DNA of 64,000 nt. Origin: Deinococcus taeanensis (GTDB lineage Bacteria; Deinococcota; Deinococci; Deinococcales; Deinococcaceae). The stretch is taken from positions 8,001 through 72,000 of the forward strand of contig NZ_CP083456.1 in the NCBI RefSeq assembly GCF_020229735.1, written 5' to 3'. A model generated the notes under the pieces. That model did no database searches. It was not told the origin of the DNA and worked only from the letters and a program-made list of their open reading frames with translations. Both the position numbers and the translations under genes were made by a program. Below are positions 8,491 to 17,119 of this stretch, piece by piece. The stretch's first letter is position 1. Each line of letters opens with the position of its first letter.

Positions 8491-10314
8491 ATGCCCCCCA
8501 TGACGGACACCAGCCCAGTGAGCGTCCAATCCACCCCGAACGGCCTTCAGGTGCACAGCCCGGCCTACGTCCTCACCCTGGACCATGAACGTCCGTTCGC
8601 CCGGCTCGCGGACTGCAGCGGGCACGTCTACACTGACCTGTTTCTCGCGCCCAGCCTTCACACCACGCACGGCCTCGACCGGACCGCCCGCCTGCACCCA
8701 CCGGCCGTGAGCGGCGGCGCCGGCGAGGTCACCCTGCGCTTTCACCTCGAAGGCGGCCTGTGGCAGCACAAGACCCTCGTGCTGCGCTGCGACGCGCAGG
8801 GCATCGACAGCTGGGTGGAGGTCACCGGGGAGGGCGAACTCACCGACGTGCACCTCTTCGGGGGGCACTACTCCGGGCAGCAGCGCTGGGGCAGCGGCTT
8901 TTTCCAGAGTGCCGCCTTCTTCACCCGCGTGTTCAACCCCGAGCCGTACAAGAAAGAACACCGCGCCATTCCGGCCGCGCAGTCCACCGCCATCGACGTC
9001 ATGGGCACCAGCCTGCCCGGCAAGGCCCACTGGTTCTTCACGCCCGCGCCCCTGGTCTACGCCTTTCATCAGGACGCCCCCGAGCCGCGCCTCGCCCTGG
9101 GGGCCGACCAGGGCGGCGCGCCCGACTACCACGGGGGCCAGCGCGCCGAACCGCTCGCGCCGCCCGCCGTCCGGTGGCTCAGCGCGTCCATCGTCGCGCC
9201 GGTCGAAGAACTGAACTTCACGAGCTTTCACTACGACGGGCAGGAGACGGCGTTTGCCCTGCGCCTCACCTATGAAGGACAGACCCGCGTGCAGGGCCAC
9301 TTCCGCACGCCCACGCTGCGGCTGAACTTCACCGACGATCCCTACGACGCGATCAGCCAGAACGCCCAGCGGCACGCCGCGCAGGGCTTCGCGCCCCTGC
9401 AGGGGGACGCGGCGCCCGACTGGTGGCACACCCCGATCCAGTGCGGCTGGGGCGCCCAGTGCCACCTTGTCCGTGAGCGCGGCGGCCGCGCCCCCGACCA
9501 CTGCACCCAGGCGAACTACGACGCGTTTCTCGCGGTGCTCGACGCCCAGGACCTGCGCCCCGGCGTGCTCGTGCTCGACGACAAGTGGAGCGCCACCTAC
9601 GGCCTGTGTGACGTGGACCTCACCAAATGGCCGGACCTGCCCGGCTGGATCGCCCGCGCCCATGGCCGCGGCCAGCGCGTGCTGCTGTGGTGGAAGGCCT
9701 GGGATCCCGAAGGGCTGCCGCTCGACGCCTGCGTCACGAACGACCTGGGCGAAAGGGTCACCGCGGACCCCACCAGCCCCGCCTACGAGGCCATCCTGCG
9801 CGCGGCGGTGCGCCGCATGCTGCTCGAGTACGGCGCGGACGGCTTCAAGGTGGACTTCAGCGCCCGCACGCCCAGCGGCCCCGGCCTGAACCGGCACGGC
9901 GCGGCGTGGGGCGTGGCGCTGCTGCACCGGCTGCTGTGGATTCTGCGCGATGAAGCCAAACGCTGCAAAAGTGACGCCCTGGTCATGACCCACACCCCCC
10001 ACCCGGTGTTCGCCAACGTCACGGACATGATCCGCCTGAACGACGTGAACATCGAACAGGACGTGACCGAGCAGATGATTCACCGCGCCCGCGTTGCCCG
10101 CGCGGCGCTGCCGCACCACGTCATCGACACCGACAACTGGCCCATGCCGGACATCGACGCCTGGCGCGCCTACACCCGGCAGCAACCCGCGCTGGGCGTG
10201 CCCAGCCTGTACTTCGTCACGCACGTGGACAGCGACGGTCAGGCCCTCACGGCCGCCGACTACGCGCTCGTGCGGAGCACCTGGGCGCAGTGGCGCGCCC
10301 GGAGGACCAAATGA
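8491..10314 (+). CDS. GH31/GH36-like TIM-barrel glycoside hydrolase
   Basis: The protein has about 607 residues. Residues 1-290 are beta-rich. The C-terminal half is a TIM barrel with VLVLDDKWS, RVLLWWKAWDP and DGFKVDFSA, the last matching the KxD nucleophile strand shared by GH31 and GH36 (alpha-glucosidase and alpha-galactosidase clans). A second carboxylate is probably in VIDTDNWPMPD near the end. There is no signal peptide. ATG at 8491 is preferred over the in-frame GTG at 8485 because GAGG sits five bases before it. It leads the long rightward operon and overlaps the next gene by four bases (ATGA). The anomeric specificity is alpha by family; the sugar is unknown. Confidence 0.75.
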   Translation: MPPMTDTSPVSVQSTPNGLQVHSPAYVLTLDHERPFARLADCSGHVYTDLFLAPSLHTTHGLDRTARLHPPAVSGGAGEVTLRFHLEGGLWQHKTLVLRCDAQGIDSWVEVTGEGELTDVHLFGGHYSGQQRWGSGFFQSAAFFTRVFNPEPYKKEHRAIPAAQSTAIDVMGTSLPGKAHWFFTPAPLVYAFHQDAPEPRLALGADQGGAPDYHGGQRAEPLAPPAVRWLSASIVAPVEELNFTSFHYDGQETAFALRLTYEGQTRVQGHFRTPTLRLNFTDDPYDAISQNAQRHAAQGFAPLQGDAAPDWWHTPIQCGWGAQCHLVRERGGRAPDHCTQANYDAFLAVLDAQDLRPGVLVLDDKWSATYGLCDVDLTKWPDLPGWIARAHGRGQRVLLWWKAWDPEGLPLDACVTNDLGERVTADPTSPAYEAILRAAVRRMLLEYGADGFKVDFSARTPSGPGLNRHGAAWGVALLHRLLWILRDEAKRCKSDALVMTHTPHPVFANVTDMIRLNDVNIEQDVTEQMIHRARVARAALPHHVIDTDNWPMPDIDAWRAYTRQQPALGVPSLYFVTHVDSDGQALTAADYALVRSTWAQWRARRTK

Positions 10315-13166
10315 CCCCCGCCCGGCGCTCCCTGAGGGTCCACATGTACCACCACACCCACTGGGACCGCGAGTGGTGGAGCACCCGCGAACGGTTCCGC
10401 TTCCGCCTGGTGCACACCGTCGACGCGATCCTCGACGCGCTGGACGCCGGGCCGGACCTCAGCTGCTTCGTGCTCGACGGCCAGACGCTGGTGATGAGGG
10501 ACTACCTGCAGGTGCGCCCCGGCCGGCAGGCCGCCCTCGTGAACCATGTCCGGTCCGGGCGGCTGTTCGTGGGGCCGTGGCACATCCTGCCCGACGAGTT
10601 CCTCGTCAGCGGCGAGGCCACTGTGCGCAACCTCTGGCTCGGGGAGCGCACCGCCCGGCAGTACGGCGTGCCCCTGAGCCGCGTGGGGTACCTGCCCGAC
10701 CAGTTCGGGCACATCGCGCAGATGCCGCAGATCCTGTCGGGGTTCGGCATCACGAGCGCCGTGGTGTGGCGCGGTTTCGGCGGGCCGCCGGTCGGCGGGC
10801 CGGCCGGGGGCGCCGAGGTGGGCCTGGACACCTACCTGTACCCGCGCGCCCGGGACCCGCGCTTCCCGGCGGAGATGCACAGCGAATTCTGGTGGGAAGC
10901 GCCCGACGGCACCCGCGTGCTGGGCGTGTTCCTGCCGCTGGAGTACTACCGCGGGCATTACAAGGTCCGCCCCGGGGACCCGGCCTTCACGAGCGATCAG
11001 ACGGTCGGCCGGGCCCGGCGCACCAGCGCCTACCTGGGCAGTTACGCCGCGACCGACGCGCTGCTCGAACCCATGGGCGGCGACCACCTGCCGGTCGACC
11101 CGCGCCTGCCCGGCCTGCTGCGCGACATCAACGGCGCGCTGGCCGGGGACGGCGTCGAGTACCGCCTCAGTTCCCTCGACGCGTTCGTCGAGGACGTCCG
11201 CACCCAGCAGGAGCGCGTGCAGGTCGTCTGGCAGGGCGAAGGCCGCGCCTTCGGGCGCAAAGCCCACCTGCTGCCCGGCGTGCTGAGTGCCCGGCTGCAC
11301 CTCAAGCAGCGCAACGCGCGCGTGCAGACGGCGCTGGAACGGTACGCCGAGCCGCTTCAGGCGCTGCACTGGCTGCTCGGGGAACCCTACGAGGCCACCT
11401 ACCTGTGGACCGCCTGGGAACGCCTGATCGAGAACCACCCGCACGACAGCATCTGCGGCTGCTCGATCGACCAGGTGCACCGCGAGATGATCACCCGCTT
11501 CGACGAGGCCCAGCAGATGGCCGACCTGCTCGCCGAGGACGCCCACGCGTCCATCGCCGCGCGCGTGGACGCGCAGTTCGCCCAGGGCGGCGAGGTCATC
11601 ACCGTCTTCAACCCCCTGAACTGGGCGCGCACCGACGAGGCGCGCGTGCTCCTCAACAGCTTCCTGGAGGTCACGCCCGAAGGCTGGACGCTGCTGGACC
11701 ACCTCGGCCAGCCGTGCCCGTTTCAGGTGGTCACGGTGCGCAGCGACGTGGAGAAGGCCGAGCCGTTCGCCTGGCTGGGCAGCGAGGCCCAGCGGCCGCA
11801 CGACGCCAACGAATTCACGGAAGTGCGCTTCATCGCCCGTGACGTGCCGGGCCTCGGCTACCGCTCGTACGCGCTGCGCCGCCGCGAGACGCCCCTCGCG
11901 CACGGCCGCGTGCGGCCCTACGCCGTGCTCGGGAACGTCGCGCTCGACAAGGGCGACGGCGCACCCAGCGACCTCGCCGCCGGGCCCGGCACCCTGGACA
12001 ACGCCTGGCTGCGCGTGCCCGTCGACCCCCGGGACGGCAGCCTCGAACTGCTCGACAAGAGCACCGGATTCACCTACAGCGGCCTGAACGCCTTCGACGA
12101 CGGCGGCGACAACGGCGACACGTACAACTACGCCTGGCCGCTCGGGGACCAGCTGTTTCACACGAGCGGCGTGACCCCGCGCCTCTCGTGGGTGGAGGTC
12201 GGGCCGGCGCGCGCCACGCTGCGCGTGACCTGGCCCCTCTCGCTGCCCGAAGGCCTCACCGGGGACCGTCAGAGCCGCAGCCCCCGGCACGTGCCGCTGC
12301 TGCTGCACAGCGACGTGACCCTGCTCGCGGGTGTCAAACGGGTGGACATCCGCACGCACTTCGACAACGCGGCCCGCGACCACCGCCTGCGGGCGCACTT
12401 CCCGCTGGGCCGAACCGTGACCTGCTCCAGCGCCGAAACGCAGTACGGCGTGGTGGACCGGCCCGTGACCCTCCCCGGCGACCAGCGGGGCAGCAGTGAG
12501 CCGGCGGTGCACGAACACCCGCAGATGACGTTTGCCAGCGTCAGTGACGGCGAACGCGGCCTGACGGTGCTCAACCGCGGCCTGCCCGAGTTCAGTGCCA
12601 CGCCCGGCGGCACGCTGGTCCTGACGGTGCTGCGCGCGGTGGGCTGGCTCTCACGCGAGGACTTGCTGACCCGCGCCGGTGGGGCCGGCCCCACCACCGC
12701 CACGCCCGAAGCGCAGATGCCCGGACCGGTGTGCGCCGAGTACAGCCTGTTCCCGCACGCCGGCACCTGGACCCAGGCGGACGCGTGGCAGGCCGCGCAC
12801 GACTTCAACGCGCCGCTGCACGCCGCGGCGCAGACCAGCCAGATCGTGCCGCTGCGCAACCGTCACCGTGAGCGCACCGGCACGCTCCCGCCGGCCGGGC
12901 AGTTCGTGAACCTCAGTGGCCGGGTCCTGCTGACCGCCCTGAAACGCGCCGAGGACCGGCCCGAACTGATCGTCCGGTTCGTCAACCCGACGCCCGAACC
13001 GCAGGCCGTCACGGTCGGGACCCTGCGGCCCCTGACGGCCGCCCAGCGCGTGAACCTGCGCGAGGAGCCCGCGCAGGCCCTGGCGGTCACGGGCGACGGC
13101 GTGCACCTCACCGCCCGGCCCTGGGAGATCGTCACCCTGGCCCTGACCGTGGAGGTCACCCCATGA
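10311..13166 (+). CDS. GH38 alpha-mannosidase
   Basis: This intact 951-residue family 38 enzyme shows the zinc/catalytic start HHTHWDREWW at residues 14-23. LPDQFGHIAQMPQIL (about residue 125) contains the nucleophile aspartate. NHPHDSICGCSIDQVH (about 375) is the helical-domain zinc histidine region of MngB-type mannosidases. Large C-terminal beta domains follow. The ATG overlaps the previous stop (ATGA), with GGAGG at 10301-10305. It lacks a signal peptide, so it trims imported or phosphorylated mannosides in the cytoplasm. It differs clearly from the frameshifted GH38 on the other strand and is not a recent duplicate of it. Confidence 0.93.
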   Translation: MTPARRSLRVHMYHHTHWDREWWSTRERFRFRLVHTVDAILDALDAGPDLSCFVLDGQTLVMRDYLQVRPGRQAALVNHVRSGRLFVGPWHILPDEFLVSGEATVRNLWLGERTARQYGVPLSRVGYLPDQFGHIAQMPQILSGFGITSAVVWRGFGGPPVGGPAGGAEVGLDTYLYPRARDPRFPAEMHSEFWWEAPDGTRVLGVFLPLEYYRGHYKVRPGDPAFTSDQTVGRARRTSAYLGSYAATDALLEPMGGDHLPVDPRLPGLLRDINGALAGDGVEYRLSSLDAFVEDVRTQQERVQVVWQGEGRAFGRKAHLLPGVLSARLHLKQRNARVQTALERYAEPLQALHWLLGEPYEATYLWTAWERLIENHPHDSICGCSIDQVHREMITRFDEAQQMADLLAEDAHASIAARVDAQFAQGGEVITVFNPLNWARTDEARVLLNSFLEVTPEGWTLLDHLGQPCPFQVVTVRSDVEKAEPFAWLGSEAQRPHDANEFTEVRFIARDVPGLGYRSYALRRRETPLAHGRVRPYAVLGNVALDKGDGAPSDLAAGPGTLDNAWLRVPVDPRDGSLELLDKSTGFTYSGLNAFDDGGDNGDTYNYAWPLGDQLFHTSGVTPRLSWVEVGPARATLRVTWPLSLPEGLTGDRQSRSPRHVPLLLHSDVTLLAGVKRVDIRTHFDNAARDHRLRAHFPLGRTVTCSSAETQYGVVDRPVTLPGDQRGSSEPAVHEHPQMTFASVSDGERGLTVLNRGLPEFSATPGGTLVLTVLRAVGWLSREDLLTRAGGAGPTTATPEAQMPGPVCAEYSLFPHAGTWTQADAWQAAHDFNAPLHAAAQTSQIVPLRNRHRERTGTLPPAGQFVNLSGRVLLTALKRAEDRPELIVRFVNPTPEPQAVTVGTLRPLTAAQRVNLREEPAQALAVTGDGVHLTARPWEIVTLALTVEVTP

Positions 13167-13459
13167 GCATCCTGGCCCTCATCCACACCACCCCCGCCGG
13201 ACCCATGACCGCCCTGGGCGCGGCGCGCGCCGCGCACCTCGAGCGGACCCAGGTCGGCGGCGCCCTGCGGGCAGGGGACATCGGCGGGCACGACCGGCTG
13301 GTCACCGCGGCCCGCCGTGACCTGGCCGCCCGCACGGACGTGATCAGGCCCGCGCAGGCCAGCGTGGCCCGGCGGCCCGGGGCCGCCGAGAACCTCGCCA
13401 CGCCGGCCCTCCGCCGCCCCGGCAGCGGGTCCGCAGCCCCCCTGAAGGGCCTGCCGTGA
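13163..13459 (+). pseudogene. Internally deleted Asp/Glu racemase-like remnant
   Basis: The 98-residue frame starts ILALIHTTP, the usual N-terminus of aspartate/glutamate/hydantoin racemase-family proteins. It then jumps to the family's C-terminal part, ALRAGD followed by HDRLVTAARRDLAARTDVI and AQASVAR. The central 120 or so residues, which carry the first catalytic cysteine, are missing. The segment that should hold the second active-site region (usually LTSPR) is only weakly recognisable as LATPALRRPGSG. The reading frame survives, perhaps because it keeps translation coupled: it overlaps its neighbours by four and one bases. It probably makes no active enzyme. The remnant suggests that the operon once included a racemase or isomerase step. 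Confidence 0.65.
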
Positions 13460-14361
13460 TGCTCCCCGGCGCCCTGACCCTCGCCGGGCTGCTGCCCGGC
13501 GCGCAGCGCGGCGGCTACGCCGTGGCGGCCTTCAGTGCCCGCTACCGCGCCTGCGTGCGCCCGGTCCTGCAGGCCGCCGTGGACCTGCGCAGCCCGGTCA
13601 TCGTCGAGATCAGCCAGCGGGAACTGGGCTGGTTCGGGCTGAGCCCCCAGGACTTCCGCGACGCGGTGGAACACGAAGCGCGGCAGATCGGGTGCCGCGT
13701 GCCGCTGTGCCTGCACCTCGACCACAGCTGGGAGGAGCCTGTCATTCACGCGGCCATCGCGGCGGGCTTCAGCAGCGTCATGATCGACGCGAGCGCCCAG
13801 CCGTTCGAGGAGAACGTCCGCCAGACCCGCCAGGTCGTGACGTACGCCCACGCCCGCGGCGTGAGCGTCGAAGCGGAACTCGGCAAACTCCCCTCCACCG
13901 ACCAGATGGAAACCGAGGGGGACGAGGCGCTGTACACCGTCCCCGGGGAAGCCCTGACCTTCGTGGAACGCACCGGCTGCGACGCCCTGGCGGTGTCAAT
14001 CGGCACCGCCCACGGCGTGTACCCGGTCAGCAGTCCCCGCATCGATTTCGACCGGCTGGCCGCGATCCGCGCGCTGCTGCCGGACACGCCGCTCGTGCTG
14101 CACGGCGGCAGCGGCCTGCCGGCGGCCACCGTGCACCGCGCCATCGAACTGCCCGGCGGCGGCGTCAGCAAAATGAACGTCGCCACCGATCTCGAGCAGG
14201 CCCTGCTGCGCGCCATGGGGGGACTGGCGCGCATGACCAGCGCCGAACTCGACGCGCAGCCCCCGGGCCTCCTCGCGCGCGGCCTGGAGGCCGTGTACGC
14301 CGAGGCCAGCGACAAGATCTCGAACTTCGTGCGCTCGGCCGGCCGCGCCGTGACCGCCTGA
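13459..14361 (+). CDS. Class II ketose-bisphosphate aldolase (FbaA/GatY/KbaY family)
   Basis: This 300-residue TIM barrel has the three zinc histidines in LHLDHSW (about residue 80), GTAHGVY (about 180) and LHGGSGLP (about 213). Near the C-terminus, GGVSKMNVATD gives the phosphate-binding NxxT-like strand. Its length matches tagatose- or fructose-bisphosphate aldolases. It cleaves a ketose 1,6-bisphosphate or a related 6-phospho sugar to dihydroxyacetone phosphate and an aldehyde. The PfkB kinase at 21794-22690 is a natural upstream partner. The start is ATG at 13459, which overlaps the previous stop as TGATG; an in-frame GTG lies just before it. Confidence 0.88.
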   Translation: MLPGALTLAGLLPGAQRGGYAVAAFSARYRACVRPVLQAAVDLRSPVIVEISQRELGWFGLSPQDFRDAVEHEARQIGCRVPLCLHLDHSWEEPVIHAAIAAGFSSVMIDASAQPFEENVRQTRQVVTYAHARGVSVEAELGKLPSTDQMETEGDEALYTVPGEALTFVERTGCDALAVSIGTAHGVYPVSSPRIDFDRLAAIRALLPDTPLVLHGGSGLPAATVHRAIELPGGGVSKMNVATDLEQALLRAMGGLARMTSAELDAQPPGLLARGLEAVYAEASDKISNFVRSAGRAVTA

Positions 14362-14364
14362 CCC

Positions 14365-14640
14365 GTGACGCCGCCTGTCCGGTTCGTGCTGAAGCGGCCC
14401 GCCACGCTCCTGCCCCCCACGACTCTGCACGCCGCGAGCGCGTTCACTGCCCCGTGGGTCACGCTGAAAGCGGCCCCCGGGGTGACCGGCGCGTCTGGGG
14501 ACAGCGGCTGTTCACTGCGGCCTGGCGAGCCGCGTGACGTGCGTGTCTGGCTGACCCGACCGGGCGGGTCGGGGCGCGGCGAGCGGAGCGTTCAGGCCCT
14601 CAACGCGGCGCCGGTGACCCTGGGCTGGAGGCGCGCGTGA
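14365..14640 (+). CDS. Small hypothetical protein, possible tail of a lost GH2 enzyme
   Basis: This 91-residue frame starts at a GTG three bases after the aldolase stop and overlaps the next gene by four bases. It contains LRPGEPRDVRVWL preceded by GDSGCS, which resembles the C-terminal immunoglobulin-like domain of GH2 beta-mannosidases, where LLPGE follows an FSDN segment. It could be the last remnant of such a gene, or a free-standing small protein. There is no signal or membrane segment. Confidence in expression comes only from the tight gene junctions. Confidence 0.4.
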   Translation: MTPPVRFVLKRPATLLPPTTLHAASAFTAPWVTLKAAPGVTGASGDSGCSLRPGEPRDVRVWLTRPGGSGRGERSVQALNAAPVTLGWRRA

Positions 14641-15281
14641 GAGTGCCGCGCGCCCTGCGCGGCGGCGCGCGCCTCGTGTGGCGGCACCTGACCACCCTGG
14701 TGTGGCTCAACCTGCTGTGGGTGCTGCTGGCCTGGACGGCCGTGCTGACCGGGCCGGCCACCCTCACCACCTACGAACTGATCGCCGCGCTGCGGGAGGA
14801 CCGGCCGGCCGCGCTGCGCCGGTACCCGGCCCTGCTGCGCCGCAACCTGCTGCCCGGCACGCTGTGGCTCCTGAGCACCGCGCTGTTCGCCTTCGTGCTG
14901 TACAGCAACCTGGTGTTCTGGCGCCGGAGGCTGGGGCCGTTCGGGGACGCCGCCGTGTCCCTGCTCGGCGTGTACCTGGCGTGGCTGTTCGCCGCGCTGC
15001 AACCCTACGTCCTCGAGGGCCTGAGCGTCGAGCGGCTGCCGCTCGGCCGGGCCTGGCGCGCCGCGCTGCGCGCGGTGGTCCGCTCGCCCCTGTCCGCGCA
15101 CCTGTTCGTGGTGGTGCCCGCAGCGGGCGGTCTGCTGGCCCTGCTGACCAACACCTTCACGCTGCTGGTCCTGGTGAGCCTCGTGCTGGCGTTCGCCGCC
15201 ACGCAGGTCCGCCCGCTGGTGGACCGTGACGGCCCGCCCGAACCGTCCGGGGAGCATCCAGACGCCGCCCCGTCCACCTGA
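14637..15281 (+). CDS. DUF624 (YesL-like) membrane protein
   Basis: The protein has 214 residues with about five membrane helices (roughly 20-42, 75-97, 105-130, 150-172 and 175-192). The first cytoplasmic segment carries TTYELIAALREDRPAALRRY. This layout fits YesL/DUF624 proteins, which are often encoded with sugar ABC transporters and polysaccharide hydrolases in Gram-positive bacteria. Their exact job is unknown, though an accessory role in sugar uptake is usually assumed. The GTG start overlaps the previous stop (GTGA). The C-terminal 25 residues are Pro/Asp-rich and probably cytoplasmic. Confidence 0.7.
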   Translation: MRVPRALRGGARLVWRHLTTLVWLNLLWVLLAWTAVLTGPATLTTYELIAALREDRPAALRRYPALLRRNLLPGTLWLLSTALFAFVLYSNLVFWRRRLGPFGDAAVSLLGVYLAWLFAALQPYVLEGLSVERLPLGRAWRAALRAVVRSPLSAHLFVVVPAAGGLLALLTNTFTLLVLVSLVLAFAATQVRPLVDRDGPPEPSGEHPDAAPST

Positions 15282-15302
15282 CGGCCCCTTGAGGAGGTGC
15301 TC

Positions 15303-15368
15303 ATGTTCCGCAGCCCACCCGTGCCCGACCCTGCCGCGCCGCCCGTCCCGGAGGCGGGGCGCGCATGA
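15303..15368 (+). CDS. 21-residue leader peptide coupled to the MBL gene
   Basis: An ATG at 15303 follows GAGGAGG (15291-15297), the strongest ribosome binding site in this operon. It opens a 21-codon proline/alanine-rich frame whose TGA overlaps the ATG of the MBL-fold gene (ATGA at 15365-15368). The MBL gene has no good site of its own, so ribosomes probably reach it by re-initiation after this peptide. A coding role for the peptide itself is doubtful. Confidence 0.5.
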   Translation: MFRSPPVPDPAAPPVPEAGRA

Positions 15369-17119
15369 TCGAGGTGCTGCCCGGCGTGTACCGCCACACG
15401 AGCTCCGCGCACGTGTACGTGGTGTGCGACGGTGACGCCGCCGTGCTCGTCAATATCGGGGACGGCACGGTGCTCGATGAGCTGCCCGCAGCGGTGCGGC
15501 GGGTGCGCGCGGTGCTGCTCACGCACCATCACCGGGACGTGGCGGGCGGCGCCACCCGCGCGGTGCGGGCCGGCATTCCGGTGTACGTGCCGGAAGGGGA
15601 GGGCACGCGCCTGCTCGACCCCGAGCGGTTCCTGGCCCTGGCGGACGCGCGCAACAGCTACGACGGCCGCCTGCACGGCTGGACGGCGCCGGATCCGGCG
15701 GCCACGCTGCCGCTGCGGGAGTACCGCACCTACCGCTTCGGGCGCCTGCGCTTCACGGTGCGGCCCACCCCGGGCCAGACCCCCGGGGCCGCGTCGCTGC
15801 TGCTCAGGCGCCGGCGCGCCCATGTGGCGTTCACCGGCGGCCTGCTGTCCGGCCCGGGGCAGGTCAGCCGCCTGGCCGCCACGCAGTGGACCTACCACGG
15901 CGCCGAGGGGGTCGCCGGCACGGTCCTGTCGCTGCTGGACCTCGCCGATCAGGAGCTCACGCACGTCCTGCCCGCCCTCGGTGAGCCGATGACGCCCGGC
16001 GCGCTGCGCGTAACGGCCGAGGCGCTGTGGCCGCTGCTGCAGCTGCGCCGGCACAACCTGCGCCTGCTGCAGCTGCGGGACGAACCGTACGCCGAACTGC
16101 GGCCGTGGCTGCTCATGAACCGGACCAGCCTCGCGAACGCGTACGTCCTGCGGGCCCGCAGCGGCCGCGCGCTGATGATCGATTTCGGGTACGACTTCTG
16201 CTTCGGTCAGGCCAGCAGCACCGAACGCGAGGCGCGCCGGCCCTGGCTGTACACCCTGCCCGCGCTGCTGACCCGCTACGGCGTGAGCGGCATCGACGCG
16301 GTGATGCCTACCCATTACCACGACGACCACGTGGCCGGCATTCCGCTGCTGCGTGAGGTGTACGGCGCGCAGCTGTGGGCGGCGGAGAACGTCGCGGACG
16401 TCCTGACCCGCCCCGACGCGTACCGGCTGCCGTGCCTGTGGTTCGAGCCCATGGCGCCCGACCGGACGCTGCCCCTGGGGCGGAGCTTTGACTGGGAGGA
16501 GTTCCGCATCACGCCCCACGAACTCACCGGACACGCCCGCTACGCCTGCGCGCTGCTGGTGGAAACCGGCGGGGAACGCGCGCTGTTCGGCGGGGACCAG
16601 TACGGCGACGCGGACGGCCTGGGCCTGACCTACACCTACCCCAACCTGTTCCGCGAAGGCGACTACACCCGCAGCGCCGAACTGTACGCGCAGCTGCGGC
16701 CGCAGCTGATCCTCAGCGGGCACACCGCGCCCATCGAACCCGGCGAGCCGTACTTCGCGGCCCTGCTCGCGCGCGGCCGGCAGCTCGAGGCCCTGCACGC
16801 CACGCTGCAGCCGCACGCGGCGCGGCTGATCATCCGGGCCGAACCGGTGCACCTGCCGAGCGGCACGCCGCTGACCCTCACGCTGGAAAACCCGACGGGC
16901 GCGCCTTTTGACGGTGAACTGCACGTGTCCGGCCGGGCGGCCGAACCCGCCCGGCGGCCCGTCCGGATTCCGCCGGGCGCCAGCCTCATCCTGCCGTTCA
17001 TGCCCAGCGGGCCGTCCGGCGCGCGCATTCACTTTGAACTGCGCGGCCCGCCGGGCGAACCGTGCCTGTACGCCCACGCCACCATTCACGCTGCCTCCGG
17101 AGCGCCCCATGCCCACTGA
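15365..17119 (+). CDS. Tandem metallo-beta-lactamase-fold hydrolase
   Basis: The 584-residue protein carries two MBL-fold domains. Domain 1 (about 1-215) has LLTHHHRDVAGG, a metal motif in which the usual HxHxDH is shifted and incomplete. Domain 2 (about 235-470) has a full THYHDDHVAG motif, a later FGGDQY aspartate and SGHT. The last 110 residues form a beta-sandwich-like domain (LTLTLENPTGAPFDG) reminiscent of glycosidase accessory domains. There is no signal peptide. Domain 2 should bind two metals and act as a hydrolase, perhaps on a lactone, ester or phosphoester; domain 1 may be structural. Its place beside GH84 and sugar-acid genes points to a sugar lactone or modified sugar, but that is inference. 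Confidence 0.72.
   Translation: MIEVLPGVYRHTSSAHVYVVCDGDAAVLVNIGDGTVLDELPAAVRRVRAVLLTHHHRDVAGGATRAVRAGIPVYVPEGEGTRLLDPERFLALADARNSYDGRLHGWTAPDPAATLPLREYRTYRFGRLRFTVRPTPGQTPGAASLLLRRRRAHVAFTGGLLSGPGQVSRLAATQWTYHGAEGVAGTVLSLLDLADQELTHVLPALGEPMTPGALRVTAEALWPLLQLRRHNLRLLQLRDEPYAELRPWLLMNRTSLANAYVLRARSGRALMIDFGYDFCFGQASSTEREARRPWLYTLPALLTRYGVSGIDAVMPTHYHDDHVAGIPLLREVYGAQLWAAENVADVLTRPDAYRLPCLWFEPMAPDRTLPLGRSFDWEEFRITPHELTGHARYACALLVETGGERALFGGDQYGDADGLGLTYTYPNLFREGDYTRSAELYAQLRPQLILSGHTAPIEPGEPYFAALLARGRQLEALHATLQPHAARLIIRAEPVHLPSGTPLTLTLENPTGAPFDGELHVSGRAAEPARRPVRIPPGASLILPFMPSGPSGARIHFELRGPPGEPCLYAHATIHAASGAPHAH

Noticed and set aside
10260..12518. A 752-codon minus-strand frame opposite the intact GH38
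   Set aside because: It is antisense to a gene with zinc and nucleophile motifs and has no recognisable domain.
15005..17116. A 703-codon minus-strand frame opposite the MBL gene
   Set aside because: It has no motif and no ribosome site, and the opposite strand carries clear metal-binding motifs.
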